DNA of 41,645 nt, from assembly GCA_947567695.1 (NCBI GenBank), contig CANONT010000011.1, forward strand, positions 1 to 41,645. Direction: 5' to 3'. Source of the stretch: an uncultured Clostridium sp. (GTDB taxonomy: Bacteria > Bacillota > Clostridia > TANB77 > CAG-508). The position numbers were made by a program, and so were the translations under genes. Shown here piece by piece: positions 27,297 to 36,146 of this stretch (positions within the stretch are counted from its first letter, which is position 1; the number at the start of each line of letters is the position of its first letter). A model generated the notes under the pieces. The model had not been told where the DNA came from, did no database searches, and was given only the letters and a program-made list of their open reading frames with translations.

Positions 27297-27644
27297 TTGG
27301 GGCATAATTTCCTTCAATATCGTATCAATCTTCGCCCCATACTCCAACGAATCATCCAATTCAAACACAAGCTCTGGTGTATTTCTCAAATTTACCCTTC
27401 TAGCCAACTCACTTCTAATAAAGCCAGAAGACTTCTTTAACCCAGCCAAAGTCTCTTTCAAATTTTTAGCATTTAAAATACTAACAAAAACTTTAGCAAA
27501 TTTAAGATCATTACTAACCTTTACCTTAGTCACACTAATTAAGCCTGTCACATTCGGATTTTTTAACTCATACCCAATAATCTGACTAAGCTCTTTCCTA
27601 TATTCCTCTTCAATACGACCTAATCTCGCTTGATTCTCTGGCAT
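27282..27644 (-). CDS. rbfA: 30S ribosome-binding factor A
   Basis: A 120-residue KH-type protein that helps mature the 5' end of 16S rRNA. It starts MPENQARLGRIEEEYRKELSQII and has the family stretches LISVTKVKVSNDLKFAKVFVS and RRVNLRNTPELVFELDDSLEYG. It lies 12 bases after infB. Its final residues KFEK and the stop are inside the terminal repeat of the element at 27121-27296, so the original C-terminus may have differed. Confidence 0.95.
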   Translation of the reverse strand: MPENQARLGRIEEEYRKELSQIIGYELKNPNVTGLISVTKVKVSNDLKFAKVFVSILNAKNLKETLAGLKKSSGFIRSELARRVNLRNTPELVFELDDSLEYGAKIDTILKEIMPQKFEK

Positions 27645-27656
27645 GTTTCCACTCTC

Positions 27657-30542
27657 CTATCTTTTAATTTCCTCCATAACATACACTTCAATTGTGTCGC
27701 CTTCCTTGATGTCATTGTAATCCTCAATTTGCATACCACACTCAAAGCCTTTCCCAACTTCCTTCACTTCATCTTTAAAACGCTTCAAAGTAGCCAAATG
27801 GCCATCATGAATAACCACATTCTCACGAATAACTCTCACGCCAGCATTTCTTTCAACCTTTCCACTTAGCACATAGCCACCGGCAATCGTTCCCACATTA
27901 GAAATTCTAAAAGTTTGTCTTACTTCCACATTTCCGATCACCTTTTCCTCAAACTCAGGATCTAGCATACCCTTCATAGCAGCCTCTACATCTTCAATAG
28001 CTTGATAAATAATAGAATATTGCTTAATTTCCACTTCATCTTTTTCTGCCATTTCCTTTGCCATGTTGTCTGGTCTCACATTAAACGCAATAATAATCGC
28101 ATTTGACACTTTAGCAAGCGTAACATCAGATTGATTAACAGCACCTGCTGCTGCATGAATAACTTTTACTCTAACCTCATCATTTGCCAATTTTTCTAAT
28201 GATTGTTTTACCGCTTCTACAGATCCCTGTACATCAGCCTTAACAATTAAATTCAATACTTTTAATTTTCCTTCTTCCATTTGACTAAACAAATTATCCA
28301 AAGTCACTTTTGATGTGGTATTTATTGCCTTTTCTCTTTCTTGACGTTTTCTTCTTTCAATTAGATGTTTTGCCATCTTTTCATTTTTAACTTCATAGAA
28401 CGTATCGCCTGCAGATGGTACTTCTGTCAATCCCATAATTTCTACTGGTGTAGAAGGACCAGCAGCCTTTACAATTTTACCTTTATCATCTTTCATAGCT
28501 CTAATTCTACCAATGGATGAACCAACTACGATTGTATCTCCCACATCTAAGGTTCCTCTTTGTACTAACATCGTAGCAATTGCACCTTTGGCTTTATCTA
28601 ATCTTGCTTCGATAACAGTTCCTTTGGATTGTTTCTTCGGATTTGCTTTTAATTCCAATACATCTGCCTCTAACAATACCATTTCTAGCAATTGATCAAT
28701 ATTTTCATTTTTCTTAGCAGAAATTGGTACATAAATCGTATCGCCACCCCATTCTTCTGGTACCAATTCATATGCCATTAATTCTTGTTTTACCTTATCT
28801 ATATTAGCATCTGGTAAATCCATTTTGTTAACCGCTACAATAATTGGTATTTCTGCTGATTTAGCATGGTTAATCGCTTCTATGGTTTGTGGTTTTACCC
28901 CATCATTGGCAGCCACCACTAGAATAGCAATATCTGTAATTTGTGCTCCTCTTGCTCTCATTGCTGTAAAAGCCTCATGTCCAGGGGTATCTAAGAAAGT
29001 AATTTCTCTATCTTTTACTTTCACTTTATAGGCACCAATCGCTTGGGTAATTCCTCCTGCCTCTCCTTCAATGACATTCGTTTTTCTAACAGCATCCAAT
29101 AATGAAGTTTTTCCATGGTCGACATGCCCCATAACAACAATAACAGGTGGTCTTACTTGTAAATCTTCTGCTCGGTCTTCAGAATCATCAAATAAAATAT
29201 CCTCCTCTGTTACCGTCTCTTTCTTCGTAGCATTAATCCCAAATTCTTGAGCGATCAAATAAGCAGTATCAAAATCAACTTCATTATTAATCGATGCCAT
29301 AATACCATAACCTAGCAATTTCTTGATAACTTCTGCTGTTGTTTTCTTCATTTCAGCCGCAAAATCCTTCACCGTAATACTTTCTGGAATTTCAATATCT
29401 GTCAACTTAAAGATTTTCTGTTTATTTCTTTCTTCTTGATTTTTATTGTTTCTTTTCTTTCCTCTTCTTCCACGTTCTGTTGTTAAATCATAATAATCTA
29501 ACATACCGCCATCTTGCTCATCAAACATATTGGATAAACGGTCTGTTTGTTTTAGATTTTTTAATTTACCCTCATCGAAATCATTGCCAGCATTATTTCT
29601 TCTTGATTTCGTTTTCTTATTGGTTCTATTTTCATCAAATTTATTATTTTTTTGTTTATCTAAACCTCTATTATATTCTCTTACATTTTCTTTCTCGCCA
29701 GTATCTACTGCCATAATGTTTTTGATGTTTTTCTCGATTCCTTTTTCATCTAATGGTTTTCTGCCAAATCTTTCTCCATTATTTCTATGATTAAATCGAT
29801 TATTATTTGCGTTATTGCCATTATTATTGTAATGATTTCTATTAAAATTATTGTTTCTAGCATTATTATTTTGACCATTTGAATGATTTTGATTTCTATT
29901 TCTATTATTATAATTATTATTTCGATTATCTCGATTATCGCGATTATCACGATTTTGGTTAAATGGTCTTTCTGGTTTTTTAGGCTTAGAAGCTTCTTTG
30001 ACTTCTACCTTTGTTGTTGGTTGTGCTTCTTTTTCTTGTGGCTTTGGTTTAGCTGTTTCTACTGTTTCAACTTTTTCTACCACAGGCTTTTCTTCTTTCA
30101 CTTTTTCTTCTTGTTTTGGTTCCTCTTTTTTAAGACCAAATAACTCACTAACTGTCATTGGTTTATTTGGTTTATTACGATACACAATATTATAATCTTT
30201 GTTTTGTTTTCTTTCTACAAAACCAACATTATTTTTCTTTTCTTCTTTTTTTACTACTTCTTTTTTCTTTTCTGGCTCTTCTTGTGCTATAATTACTTCT
30301 CTTCTAATAATAACTGGTGCTTTTTCTTCTTTTTTGGTTTCTTTTTTCACGCTTTTTCCCTTTTCCTCTTTTTTCTTTCCTTCTTTTTTCGTCAATGTAG
30401 CTTCTATTTTCTTAGCATCCTCTTCATTTACTCCACTCATATGGCTTTTTACTTCTATCTTCAACTTGTTTGCTACATCTAATACTTCTTTACTGGCTAA
30501 GCCTAACTTTTTTGCTATTTCATGTATTTTTATCTTACCCAA
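27657..30542 (-). CDS. infB: Translation initiation factor IF-2, with a long Asn/Arg-rich linker
   Basis: About 961 residues. Start: a frame opens at 30560, but the strong site GGGGGTGA just before the TTG at 30542 and the family start [19 protein letters not shown] make that TTG the likely start; it overlaps the ylxQ stop by eight bases. An IF2-N domain is followed by Lys/Glu-rich repeats and an Asn-rich stretch (about 200-265) with NRD and RNN repeats, then a second IF2-N domain ([21 protein letters not shown]). The GTPase domain has G1 [10 protein letters not shown]3 DTPGHEAF, G4 NKMDLPDAN. Domains II, III and IV follow. The Asn/Arg linker uses CGT, CGC and CGA for arginine but never CGG. 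Confidence 0.96.
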   Translation of the reverse strand: MGKIKIHEIAKKLGLASKEVLDVANKLKIEVKSHMSGVNEEDAKKIEATLTKKEGKKKEEKGKSVKKETKKEEKAPVIIRREVIIAQEEPEKKKEVVKKEEKKNNVGFVERKQNKDYNIVYRNKPNKPMTVSELFGLKKEEPKQEEKVKEEKPVVEKVETVETAKPKPQEKEAQPTTKVEVKEASKPKKPERPFNQNRDNRDNRDNRNNNYNNRNRNQNHSNGQNNNARNNNFNRNHYNNNGNNANNNRFNHRNNGERFGRKPLDEKGIEKNIKNIMAVDTGEKENVREYNRGLDKQKNNKFDENRTNKKTKSRRNNAGNDFDEGKLKNLKQTDRLSNMFDEQDGGMLDYYDLTTERGRRGKKRNNKNQEERNKQKIFKLTDIEIPESITVKDFAAEMKKTTAEVIKKLLGYGIMASINNEVDFDTAYLIAQEFGINATKKETVTEEDILFDDSEDRAEDLQVRPPVIVVMGHVDHGKTSLLDAVRKTNVIEGEAGGITQAIGAYKVKVKDREITFLDTPGHEAFTAMRARGAQITDIAILVVAANDGVKPQTIEAINHAKSAEIPIIVAVNKMDLPDANIDKVKQELMAYELVPEEWGGDTIYVPISAKKNENIDQLLEMVLLEADVLELKANPKKQSKGTVIEARLDKAKGAIATMLVQRGTLDVGDTIVVGSSIGRIRAMKDDKGKIVKAAGPSTPVEIMGLTEVPSAGDTFYEVKNEKMAKHLIERRKRQEREKAINTTSKVTLDNLFSQMEEGKLKVLNLIVKADVQGSVEAVKQSLEKLANDEVRVKVIHAAAGAVNQSDVTLAKVSNAIIIAFNVRPDNMAKEMAEKDEVEIKQYSIIYQAIEDVEAAMKGMLDPEFEEKVIGNVEVRQTFRISNVGTIAGGYVLSGKVERNAGVRVIRENVVIHDGHLATLKRFKDEVKEVGKGFECGMQIEDYNDIKEGDTIEVYVMEEIKR

Positions 30543-30855
30543 TAAGTTCACCCCCATCATTTATTTTTTGTATTTCGCTGGCTAAATTACTATCTTCTAT
30601 TCCAATAATTGCTTTATTGGATTTTCCAATCGCTTTGCTCAAACTCTCGATTTCTCCTTCTAGGATCATTGGTATATCATATTCATGACATAGATTTTCA
30701 AATTTGTCTTTGGTTCGCTCCGAAGCATCTTTTGCTACTAATATTAAATTTACCTTTTTCTTTTTAATTTGTAGCTCTACACTATCAGCACCAAAACAAA
30801 TCTTTCTGGCTCTTGCCGCTAATCCCATTAAACCTAATATCTTTTTATTGATCAA
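30535..30855 (-). CDS. ylxQ: YlxQ, L7Ae-like RNA-binding protein
   Basis: A 106-residue protein of the L7Ae/L30e/S12e family. The N-terminus [24 protein letters not shown] has the family GLAxRAxK pattern; [20 protein letters not shown] and [22 protein letters not shown] follow. Relatives bind kink-turn RNA; the cell role in Firmicutes is not settled. It overlaps ylxR by 11 bases and infB by eight, in the usual nusA operon position. Confidence 0.92.
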   Translation of the reverse strand: MINKKILGLMGLAARARKICFGADSVELQIKKKKVNLILVAKDASERTKDKFENLCHEYDIPMILEGEIESLSKAIGKSNKAIIGIEDSNLASEIQKINDGGELIG

Positions 30856-31105
30856 GAATCACACCTCTTAAATTCTCATAAATTTCTTCTGCTATTTTAC
30901 ATGCCAATGCTCTTTCTAGTCTCTTGGATCGGATGACTTTTTCTAAGCATTGTATATTATCACATAAATAAGCTCCTCTACCTTCTTGTTTTCCTGTTCT
31001 ATCGACACAAATTTGATTTTCCTTATTTTTTACAATTCGGATCAAATCTTTTTTGTCTTTTTTGCTATTACAGCCCATACAAGTTCTTTGTGGTTGATTT
31101 TTCAT
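30845..31105 (-). CDS. ylxR: YlxR, small nucleic-acid-binding protein of the nusA operon
   Basis: An 86-residue basic protein. It shows the family pattern RTCMGCNSKKDKKDLIRIVKN, with the CxxC pair, and GRGAYLCDNIQCLEKVIRSKRLERAL. The fold is an RNA- or DNA-binding one. It lies 44 bases after nusA and before ylxQ, as in most Firmicutes. Confidence 0.93.
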   Translation of the reverse strand: MKNQPQRTCMGCNSKKDKKDLIRIVKNKENQICVDRTGKQEGRGAYLCDNIQCLEKVIRSKRLERALACKIAEEIYENLRGVILDQ

Positions 31106-31149
31106 AACTTCGTTTCCTCTCCGTTTATTGTATGTCTATATCATTTTGC

Positions 31150-32301
31150 TTATTCTTCCTTCTCTCGTTGTGGATCTTCTACAACTTCACTTTCTGTTTG
31201 GTCAGTTGGTTCTTCTGGTTCCTCATTTTGTGCCTTCATTAACATCTCTCTAAATTGTGTTTCTGATTTAATATCGATTTTCCAATTGGTTAATCTAGCA
31301 GCTAATCTAGCATTTTGACCTGATTTTCCGATTGCCAATGACAACTGATCGTCTGGCACAATTACTTGTGCAAATCTCTCTTCTTCCTTAATATCCACTG
31401 CTAATATTTGTGCTGGAAGTAAGGCAGAAGCAATATAAATAGATGGATCTTCATTCCATTCTATGACATCAATTTTTTCTCCATTTAGTTCATTGATTAC
31501 ATTTTGAATTCTTACTCCCTTTTGTCCAACACAAGAACCAACTGGGTCAATATTTGGATCGGGAGAATAAACTGCAACTTTACTTCTATAACCTGGGTCT
31601 CTGGAAACACTTTTAATTTCAATAACCCCTTCATAAATTTCTGGGATTTCAAACTCTAATAATTTCCTTACAAAATCCGGATGACTTCTTGATACAATAA
31701 CTTGTGGAGCTCCTTTTGCCCCTTTTTCTACATCTACCACATAACCTTTCACTTTATCATTTACATGATAGTGTTCCGTTGGGATTTGTTCTTTGGCTGG
31801 CATAACCCCTTCCAATTTTCCTAAATCCATTACAATGATATTGCGGTCAGCTTTTTGTACCAAACCAGAAACAATTTCACCTTTTCGATCATTAAATTCT
31901 GTATAAATGATTTCTCTTTCTGCCTCTCTCAATTTTTGAATAATAACTTGTTTCGCTGTTTGCGCAGCAATTCTACCAAAATCCCTTGGTACAATTTCAA
32001 TCTCAACTATGTCTCCCTCTTTATAATCAGGATTGATTTTTTGTGCATCTTTAATATTGATTTGTTCCTCTTTATCATTTACTCTTTTCATTACTTTTTT
32101 CAAAGAGTACACATGAGTTGCCCCTGTTTGTTGATCCATTTGTACTTTTACATTTTCCAAAGAATCAAAATTCCTCTTATATGCCGTTACTAAAGCTGTT
32201 TCAATCGATTCTAATAAATACTGTTTGTTAATTCCCTTTTCTTTTTCTAATTCTTCCAACGCTAATATCAATTCTTTGTTATCAATTGCTTGTTCTTTCA
32301 T
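31150..32301 (-). CDS. nusA: Transcription termination/antitermination factor NusA
   Basis: A 383-residue protein. The N-terminal RNA-polymerase-binding domain starts NKELILALEELEKEKGINKQYLLESIETALVTAYKRNF. The S1 domain (about 135-200) includes GEIVSGLVQKADRNIIVMDLGKLEGVMP. Two KH domains follow, with VGSCVGQKGVRIQNVINELNGEKIDVIEW and LAIGKSGQNARLAARLTNWKIDI. The C-terminus ends soon after KH2 in an acidic tail, the short Firmicutes form. It modulates pausing, termination and antitermination and lies between rimP and ylxR. Confidence 0.96.
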   Translation of the reverse strand: MKEQAIDNKELILALEELEKEKGINKQYLLESIETALVTAYKRNFDSLENVKVQMDQQTGATHVYSLKKVMKRVNDKEEQINIKDAQKINPDYKEGDIVEIEIVPRDFGRIAAQTAKQVIIQKLREAEREIIYTEFNDRKGEIVSGLVQKADRNIIVMDLGKLEGVMPAKEQIPTEHYHVNDKVKGYVVDVEKGAKGAPQVIVSRSHPDFVRKLLEFEIPEIYEGVIEIKSVSRDPGYRSKVAVYSPDPNIDPVGSCVGQKGVRIQNVINELNGEKIDVIEWNEDPSIYIASALLPAQILAVDIKEEERFAQVIVPDDQLSLAIGKSGQNARLAARLTNWKIDIKSETQFREMLMKAQNEEPEEPTDQTESEVVEDPQREKEE

Positions 32302-32339
32302 TTTTAATCACATTCCTTTCTTTCAACACAAATTCGATT

Positions 32340-32810
32340 TTACCAATGATAAATCGTCTTTAGTTGTGCTATCTTCTTACGTTCAATTTCGATCGTTTCT
32401 ACCTCTGTTTTTTCTGTTATTTCTACTATTATTATCTCTTGTTGAAACCCTCGCAAAATGCCTTGATACTCTTTGTTTCCCTTTTCATCTTTTTGGAATA
32501 ATTTGACTTGAACTTCTTTTCCTATGTTTTGCTCAATATGTCGATCTTTTCTAAGTACTCTTTCAATTCCTGGTGAAGAAACCTCTAAAAAATACTGTTC
32601 TTTGATGTAATCAGCCTCATCTAATAAATCATTAATGGCATCATTGACTTTTTCGCAATCATTCAAATCAATGCCTTCTGGCTTGTCAATAAACACTCGT
32701 AAAAAATAATTTTTACCTTCTTTTGCATATTCTACATCATACAAATCATAGCCTATATTCTCAATAGTTGGTTTGATTAAAGATTCCACTCTTTCTTCTA
32801 TACTCGCCAA
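32340..32810 (-). CDS. rimP: Ribosome maturation factor RimP
   Basis: About 156 residues. The frame extends up to 32891, but those extra residues come from a GGGGAC palindrome in the leader. A TTG at 32810 has AAGGAGG five bases upstream and gives the proper family N-terminus MASIEERVESLIKPTIENIGYDLYDVEY. Then come RVFIDKPEGIDLNDCEKVN and YFLEVSSPGIERVLRK, the RimP signature; the C-terminal SH3-like domain closes the protein. It assists 30S assembly and is the first gene of the nusA/infB operon. Confidence 0.94.
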   Translation of the reverse strand: MASIEERVESLIKPTIENIGYDLYDVEYAKEGKNYFLRVFIDKPEGIDLNDCEKVNDAINDLLDEADYIKEQYFLEVSSPGIERVLRKDRHIEQNIGKEVQVKLFQKDEKGNKEYQGILRGFQQEIIIVEITEKTEVETIEIERKKIAQLKTIYHW

Positions 32811-32830
32811 AACTGCCTCCTTTTTTGTGA

Positions 32831-32862
32831 TGTCCCCACTGGTTCCGGGATGAAATGGGGAC
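32831..32862. repeat. GGGGAC/GTCCCC palindromic repeat in the rimP leader
   Basis: Arms 32832-32838 and 32856-32862 are perfect inverted copies of GTCCCCA. It sits just upstream of the rimP ribosome binding site. GC-rich for its surroundings and similar in core to the repeats at 18248, 19028 and 34440. Probably a small dispersed intergenic repeat. Confidence 0.6.
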
Positions 32863-32916
32863 GATTCAACTTTTACTTTTAACTGTAACAAACAAGTTGG
32901 AACAGTTTCAATAATT

Positions 32917-32941
32917 AAGAGTGGGATTTGTTCCCACTCTT
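32917..32941 (-). promoter_or_regulatory. Leader hairpin of the rimP-nusA operon
   Basis: Perfect 10-bp arms (32917-32926, 32932-32941) with a five-base loop, AAGAGTGGGA/TCCCACTCTT. It begins about 18 bases after the predicted transcription start. I recall hairpins of this AAGAGTGGG type upstream of rimP in other Firmicutes, but cannot check it here. A control role by NusA or premature termination is an inference; no long T-run follows. Confidence 0.6.
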
Positions 32942-32965
32942 GCTGTATTTTATATTTCTTGCTTT

Positions 32966-32994
32966 ATTATACCCAATTTTTGCCATAAATGCAA
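32966..32994 (-). promoter_or_regulatory. Sigma-A promoter of the rimP-nusA-infB operon
   Basis: TTGCAT (32989-32994), a 17-base spacer and TATAAT (32966-32971), minus strand. The predicted start near 32959 gives a leader of about 150 bases holding the 32917-32941 hairpin and the GGGGAC palindrome. Confidence 0.8.
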
Positions 32995-33011
32995 GCTTTT
33001 TTTAATTTTTT

Positions 33012-34280
33012 TTAAACTTTTTCTAAAACTTTTACAGTTTCTTCTACTTCTCCTACATTACCAATCTTAATATTTCTAACATGATCAATTTTTTCCCAAG
33101 TTGTTTCTCTTTTAAATAAACATTTAAAGTTGATCACTAGCCAAGATCCCATAAATAGTGGATAACATGCTAATCCTTTTAACATTGGCTTGATTGGTCT
33201 CCTATCTAATAACATAACTACTAATGCAGTTCCAATTGGTAATAAAAAGGTTGGTACTAAATATCTTAATATATTAATGATTAATTCTAATTCTGTCATT
33301 CCATTTCCCGCATACATTAAGAAGTTTGTTCCTAATAATACTAATGTAATGATAAACATTGGTATACTTCCTACAATATATAACAATCCGTCAAAGTTCA
33401 TCATCGTTTTATGTTCTTGTGCTGCTACTGCCAACTGCTTTGTATATTCTTTAATACATTGCATATGTCCTACCGTCCATCTACTTCTTTGTGACCAGCT
33501 TTGTTTAAATCCAACTGGTTGTTCATCATAGACAATGGCATCCGTTGCCCAACCTAATCTTTTTCCTTGGATGATTCTTTTTAAAGAAAATTCAATATCT
33601 TCTGTTAAGGTAACCGTTTTTAATCCGCCTTCTGGTTTTACGACATCAAATCTTACCATAAATCCTGTACCATTTAGTAATGGTGACAAGCCCAAATTGT
33701 ATCTTGCTAGATGATAAAATCTATGCATCGTCCAATAGAAGATAGCATATCCTGCTGTAATCCAGCTATCGGTTGGATTTTTAATATCCCTATAACCTTG
33801 TACGACATCTTCCCCTTGGCATAATTTTTTATTCATATTTTTGATAAAATCAGGATCTACAATATTATCTGCATCAAATACGAAAAACGCATCATATGGT
33901 GCATCTTCTTCAATTTTTTGTTGCAAAAACCAATCTAATGCATACCCTTTCGTTTTTTGACTGTTATTGAATCTTTCATATACAATTGCTCCCGCTTCTT
34001 TTGCCACTTTTGCTGTGTTATCAGTGCAATTGTCTGCTATTACATAAATATCATATAATTCTTTGTTATAATTTTGCTTTTTTAAACTTTCTACTAAGTT
34101 TCCAACTACGGTTTCTTCATTATGGGCTGGTATAATTGCCATAAATTTATGATCTTTATTTACTTTTAGTGGTTTGTCTTTGATTTTTACTAATGAGCAT
34201 AAACTTACCATGATTTGATATAACCAAAATATAGTTATCGTCCACACAAGAGCTTCTCTTAGTATATATAAATAATCCAT
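33012..34280 (-). CDS. Processive membrane glycosyltransferase, family 2
   Basis: About 422 residues. One N-terminal membrane segment precedes the GT2 domain, with the nucleotide-sugar site PAHNEETVVGNLVESLK, DNCTDNT, the DxD motif in VFDADNIVDPDF, the TED motif in VTLTEDIEFS and QRSRW (the QxxRW box). Three or four C-terminal membrane segments follow. This order fits IcaA/cellulose-synthase-like enzymes that extend and export a beta-linked polymer, though the product is unknown. The frame opens at 34331, but the promoter at 34337-34365 would start RNA at about that base, and the ATG at 34280 has GAGAGG seven bases upstream, so I chose it. Confidence 0.88.
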   Translation of the reverse strand: MDYLYILREALVWTITIFWLYQIMVSLCSLVKIKDKPLKVNKDHKFMAIIPAHNEETVVGNLVESLKKQNYNKELYDIYVIADNCTDNTAKVAKEAGAIVYERFNNSQKTKGYALDWFLQQKIEEDAPYDAFFVFDADNIVDPDFIKNMNKKLCQGEDVVQGYRDIKNPTDSWITAGYAIFYWTMHRFYHLARYNLGLSPLLNGTGFMVRFDVVKPEGGLKTVTLTEDIEFSLKRIIQGKRLGWATDAIVYDEQPVGFKQSWSQRSRWTVGHMQCIKEYTKQLAVAAQEHKTMMNFDGLLYIVGSIPMFIITLVLLGTNFLMYAGNGMTELELIINILRYLVPTFLLPIGTALVVMLLDRRPIKPMLKGLACYPLFMGSWLVINFKCLFKRETTWEKIDHVRNIKIGNVGEVEETVKVLEKV

Positions 34281-34336
34281 TTTTTTACCTCTCTTTTTTA
34301 TTTTTGTTTGTTTAATTTTATTATGCTTCATTTTTC

Positions 34337-34365
34337 ATTATACTATTATTGTTAAAATTATGCAA
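34337..34365 (-). promoter_or_regulatory. Sigma-A promoter of the GT2 gene
   Basis: TTGCAT (34360-34365), a 17-base spacer and TATAAT (34337-34342), minus strand. It fixes the translation start at 34280 because any upstream start codon would lie at the RNA 5' end. Confidence 0.8.
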
Positions 34366-34423
34366 GATTTTTAATAAAATTTTAATATTTAAAAAATTTT
34401 TTCTTGCTTGGTATTTAGCTATT

Positions 34424-35695
34424 TTAGTTGGAGCTATCATGTGCAAAAAGAAACGTCCCCATTGCACATTTTTTTCTTCTTAAAATCCAATCTTTTTCAC
34501 ATGGGATCGGCAATTTCATCTTCACTTTTTGACCTTTTACCCCTGGGCTTACCTCCTGAATTTCCTCCCCTGTTTCTGCATGCCATAATTGTTGTATCTG
34601 AAATTCCACTGGTTCAATTTGATGTGGAATAATAATTTCCAAAGTATCTCCCACTTGTAGCTTATTTTTAATTTCGATCATTGACTTGTCTTCGGTGTAT
34701 TCTACGATTTTTCCACCAAACTCATAATTTTCATTATATTGCCTTCCACTATATTCTTGAATATCTTTATTATTTCTATCATTGAAGTAGAAAGTGGTTA
34801 ATCCTCTCGTCTTTACTTTCTCTAATTCTTTCAAATATTTAGAAGCATCGTAATTTTGTGGATCTTTTTGATAATCATCGATCGCATTTCGATAAGCATT
34901 TATCACGCTTGCTATATAATATTCTGTTTTTAATCTTCCTTCTACTTTTAAACTATCTACTCCCAAGTCCATAATCTCTGGTATCTCGTTGATTAAGCAT
35001 AAATCTTTTGACGAAAAAATGCTAGTGCCATGTTCATCTACTTCAATTGGCATATATTCTCCTGGGTTGTTTTTTTCTTCGGCATATAAATTGTAAGACC
35101 AACGACAGCTTTGAGAACAGTCTCCAAGATTGGCACTTCTACAAGATAAAAAGTCACTTAAAAAACATCTTCCTGAAAAGGCAAAACATAATGCACCATG
35201 AATAAACATTTCCACTTCTAAATCTTGTGGCTTATTTTCTACTAATTCTTTCAATTGTTGCTTATTCATTTCTCTTCCCACAATAACTCTTTTGGCTCCA
35301 TTTTTGTACCAAAAATTACTAGCATGATAGCTGATTACATTGGCTTGTGTACTGATATGAATATCAATATCAGGTGCATATTGTTTTAAGGTTTCAATGA
35401 CTCCTCCATCTGATGCAATGATTCCATCTGGTTTTAATTCATTTAATTCTTTGGCTACTTTTACAATTTCTTCATATTTGTCGTCCCAAGCAAAGATATT
35501 AATTGCTACATATACTTTTTTGCCTATTTTGTGGGCATACGTAATTGTTTTTTCTACATCTTGATCGTCTACATCAACTCTTGTTCTTAAAGACAAGCTT
35601 TTGGTTCCCATGTATACGGCATCTGCTCCATATAAGAATGCTATTTTGGCTTTTTCAAAGGAACCCGCTGGGGCTAATAATTCTACTTTTTTCAT
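34424..35695 (-). CDS. U32 family protein, TrhP-like tRNA uridine hydroxylation factor
   Basis: A 423-residue protein. It opens VELLAPAGSFEKAKIAFLYGADAVYMG, the U32 signature. Conserved cysteines lie in HGALCFAFSGRCFLSDFLSCRSANLGDCSQSCRWSYNL (four or more in TrhP-type proteins, linked to an Fe-S cluster). A C-terminal beta-barrel domain follows. In E. coli and B. subtilis such proteins (TrhP; YrrN/YrrO) are needed for 5-hydroxyuridine at tRNA position 34, which TrmR then methylates; a TrmR-like gene lies at 38292-38882. The last 14 residues are encoded by the GGGGAC repeat at 34440-34468, so the normal C-terminus (about WILRRKK) has been extended. Own consensus promoter. Confidence 0.88.
   Translation of the reverse strand: MKKVELLAPAGSFEKAKIAFLYGADAVYMGTKSLSLRTRVDVDDQDVEKTITYAHKIGKKVYVAINIFAWDDKYEEIVKVAKELNELKPDGIIASDGGVIETLKQYAPDIDIHISTQANVISYHASNFWYKNGAKRVIVGREMNKQQLKELVENKPQDLEVEMFIHGALCFAFSGRCFLSDFLSCRSANLGDCSQSCRWSYNLYAEEKNNPGEYMPIEVDEHGTSIFSSKDLCLINEIPEIMDLGVDSLKVEGRLKTEYYIASVINAYRNAIDDYQKDPQNYDASKYLKELEKVKTRGLTTFYFNDRNNKDIQEYSGRQYNENYEFGGKIVEYTEDKSMIEIKNKLQVGDTLEIIIPHQIEPVEFQIQQLWHAETGEEIQEVSPGVKGQKVKMKLPIPCEKDWILRRKKCAMGTFLFAHDSSN
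34440..34468. repeat. GTCCCC-containing palindrome at the 3' end of the U32 gene
   Basis: Arms TGTGCAA (34440-34446) and TTGCACA (34462-34468) flank a GTCCCC core; seven T follow on the plus strand. It lies in the reading frame of the U32 gene's last codons. It resembles the other GGGGAC repeats of this window. Confidence 0.55.
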
Positions 35696-35725
35696 TTCTT
35701 ACCTCTTTTTCTTTCTATTTTCTAC

Positions 35726-35754
35726 ATTATATAAGCGTTTTTGCTAATTGTCAA
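35726..35754 (-). promoter_or_regulatory. Perfect sigma-A promoter of the U32 gene
   Basis: TTGACA (35749-35754), a 17-base spacer and TATAAT (35726-35731), minus strand. The -35 lies four bases from the edge of the giant palindrome, so that element replaces whatever was upstream. Confidence 0.9.
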
Positions 35755-35757
35755 TTT

Positions 35758-36096
35758 TTCTATAATTCAAGTTTCGACTTTTTGCCAGTTTCCCCGCTAG
35801 GTGACATTTGCTATTAAAAAGCATTCCAGATTTTGGATAAGCTAAGCTTTCGCAGAAAATCTATTTGTATAAAATGAGCCTCTTTCACGTTCAAATACGA
35901 ATTCCTATATTTAGAATAAATAATGAATGTGACCCAAAATAAAATTAGGAATTCGTATTTGCCTTGAACATCCCTCATTTTATACAATAACATTTTCTAA
36001 CTGCAAGCTTAGATATACAAAATCTTTCATTTATTTTTAATAGCAAATGTCACCTAGCGAGGAAACTGGCAAAAAGTCGAAACTTGAATTATAGAA
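35758..36096. repeat. 339-bp giant palindrome (foldback or MITE-like element)
   Basis: The outer arms, from 35758 inward and from 36096 inward, match over about 62 bases with one mismatch. Matching then continues with gaps through the core: TATAAAATGAG near 35870 with its complement near 35975, and ATACGAATTCCTA near 35896 with its complement near 35945. Almost the whole element can fold into one long hairpin. It contains no gene and fills the 450-base space between divergent genes. No transposase is present, so it would be a non-autonomous element if mobile. Confidence 0.9.
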
Positions 36097-36122
36097 TTAT
36101 TTCCTTTTATGTCAAATTATGT

Positions 36123-36128
36123 TATAAT
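36123..36128 (+). promoter_or_regulatory. -10 element of the RelA/SpoT-like gene
   Basis: TATAAT lies 19 bases before the ATG at 36147. There is no good -35 at normal spacing (TTTCCT at 36100-36105), so the promoter may be weak or activated. The leader would be only about a dozen bases. Confidence 0.45.
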
Positions 36129-36146
36129 TAAAATGAGGTGAGAAAA

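Noticed and set aside
29480..30585. Long open frames on the plus strand opposite infB
   Set aside because: They are low-complexity mirror images of the Lys/Glu/Asn-rich infB codons, with no ribosome binding sites or family features.
32811..32891. N-terminal extension of RimP from an ATG at 32891
   Set aside because: The extra residues are encoded by a palindromic repeat and do not look like RimP; the TTG at 32810 has a much better ribosome binding site.
34281..34331. Upstream start of the GT2 gene at 34331
   Set aside because: A strong promoter places the RNA start at about this base, leaving no room for a ribosome binding site.
35758..36096. Insertion sequence with its own transposase
   Set aside because: No open frame of useful length exists inside the palindrome.
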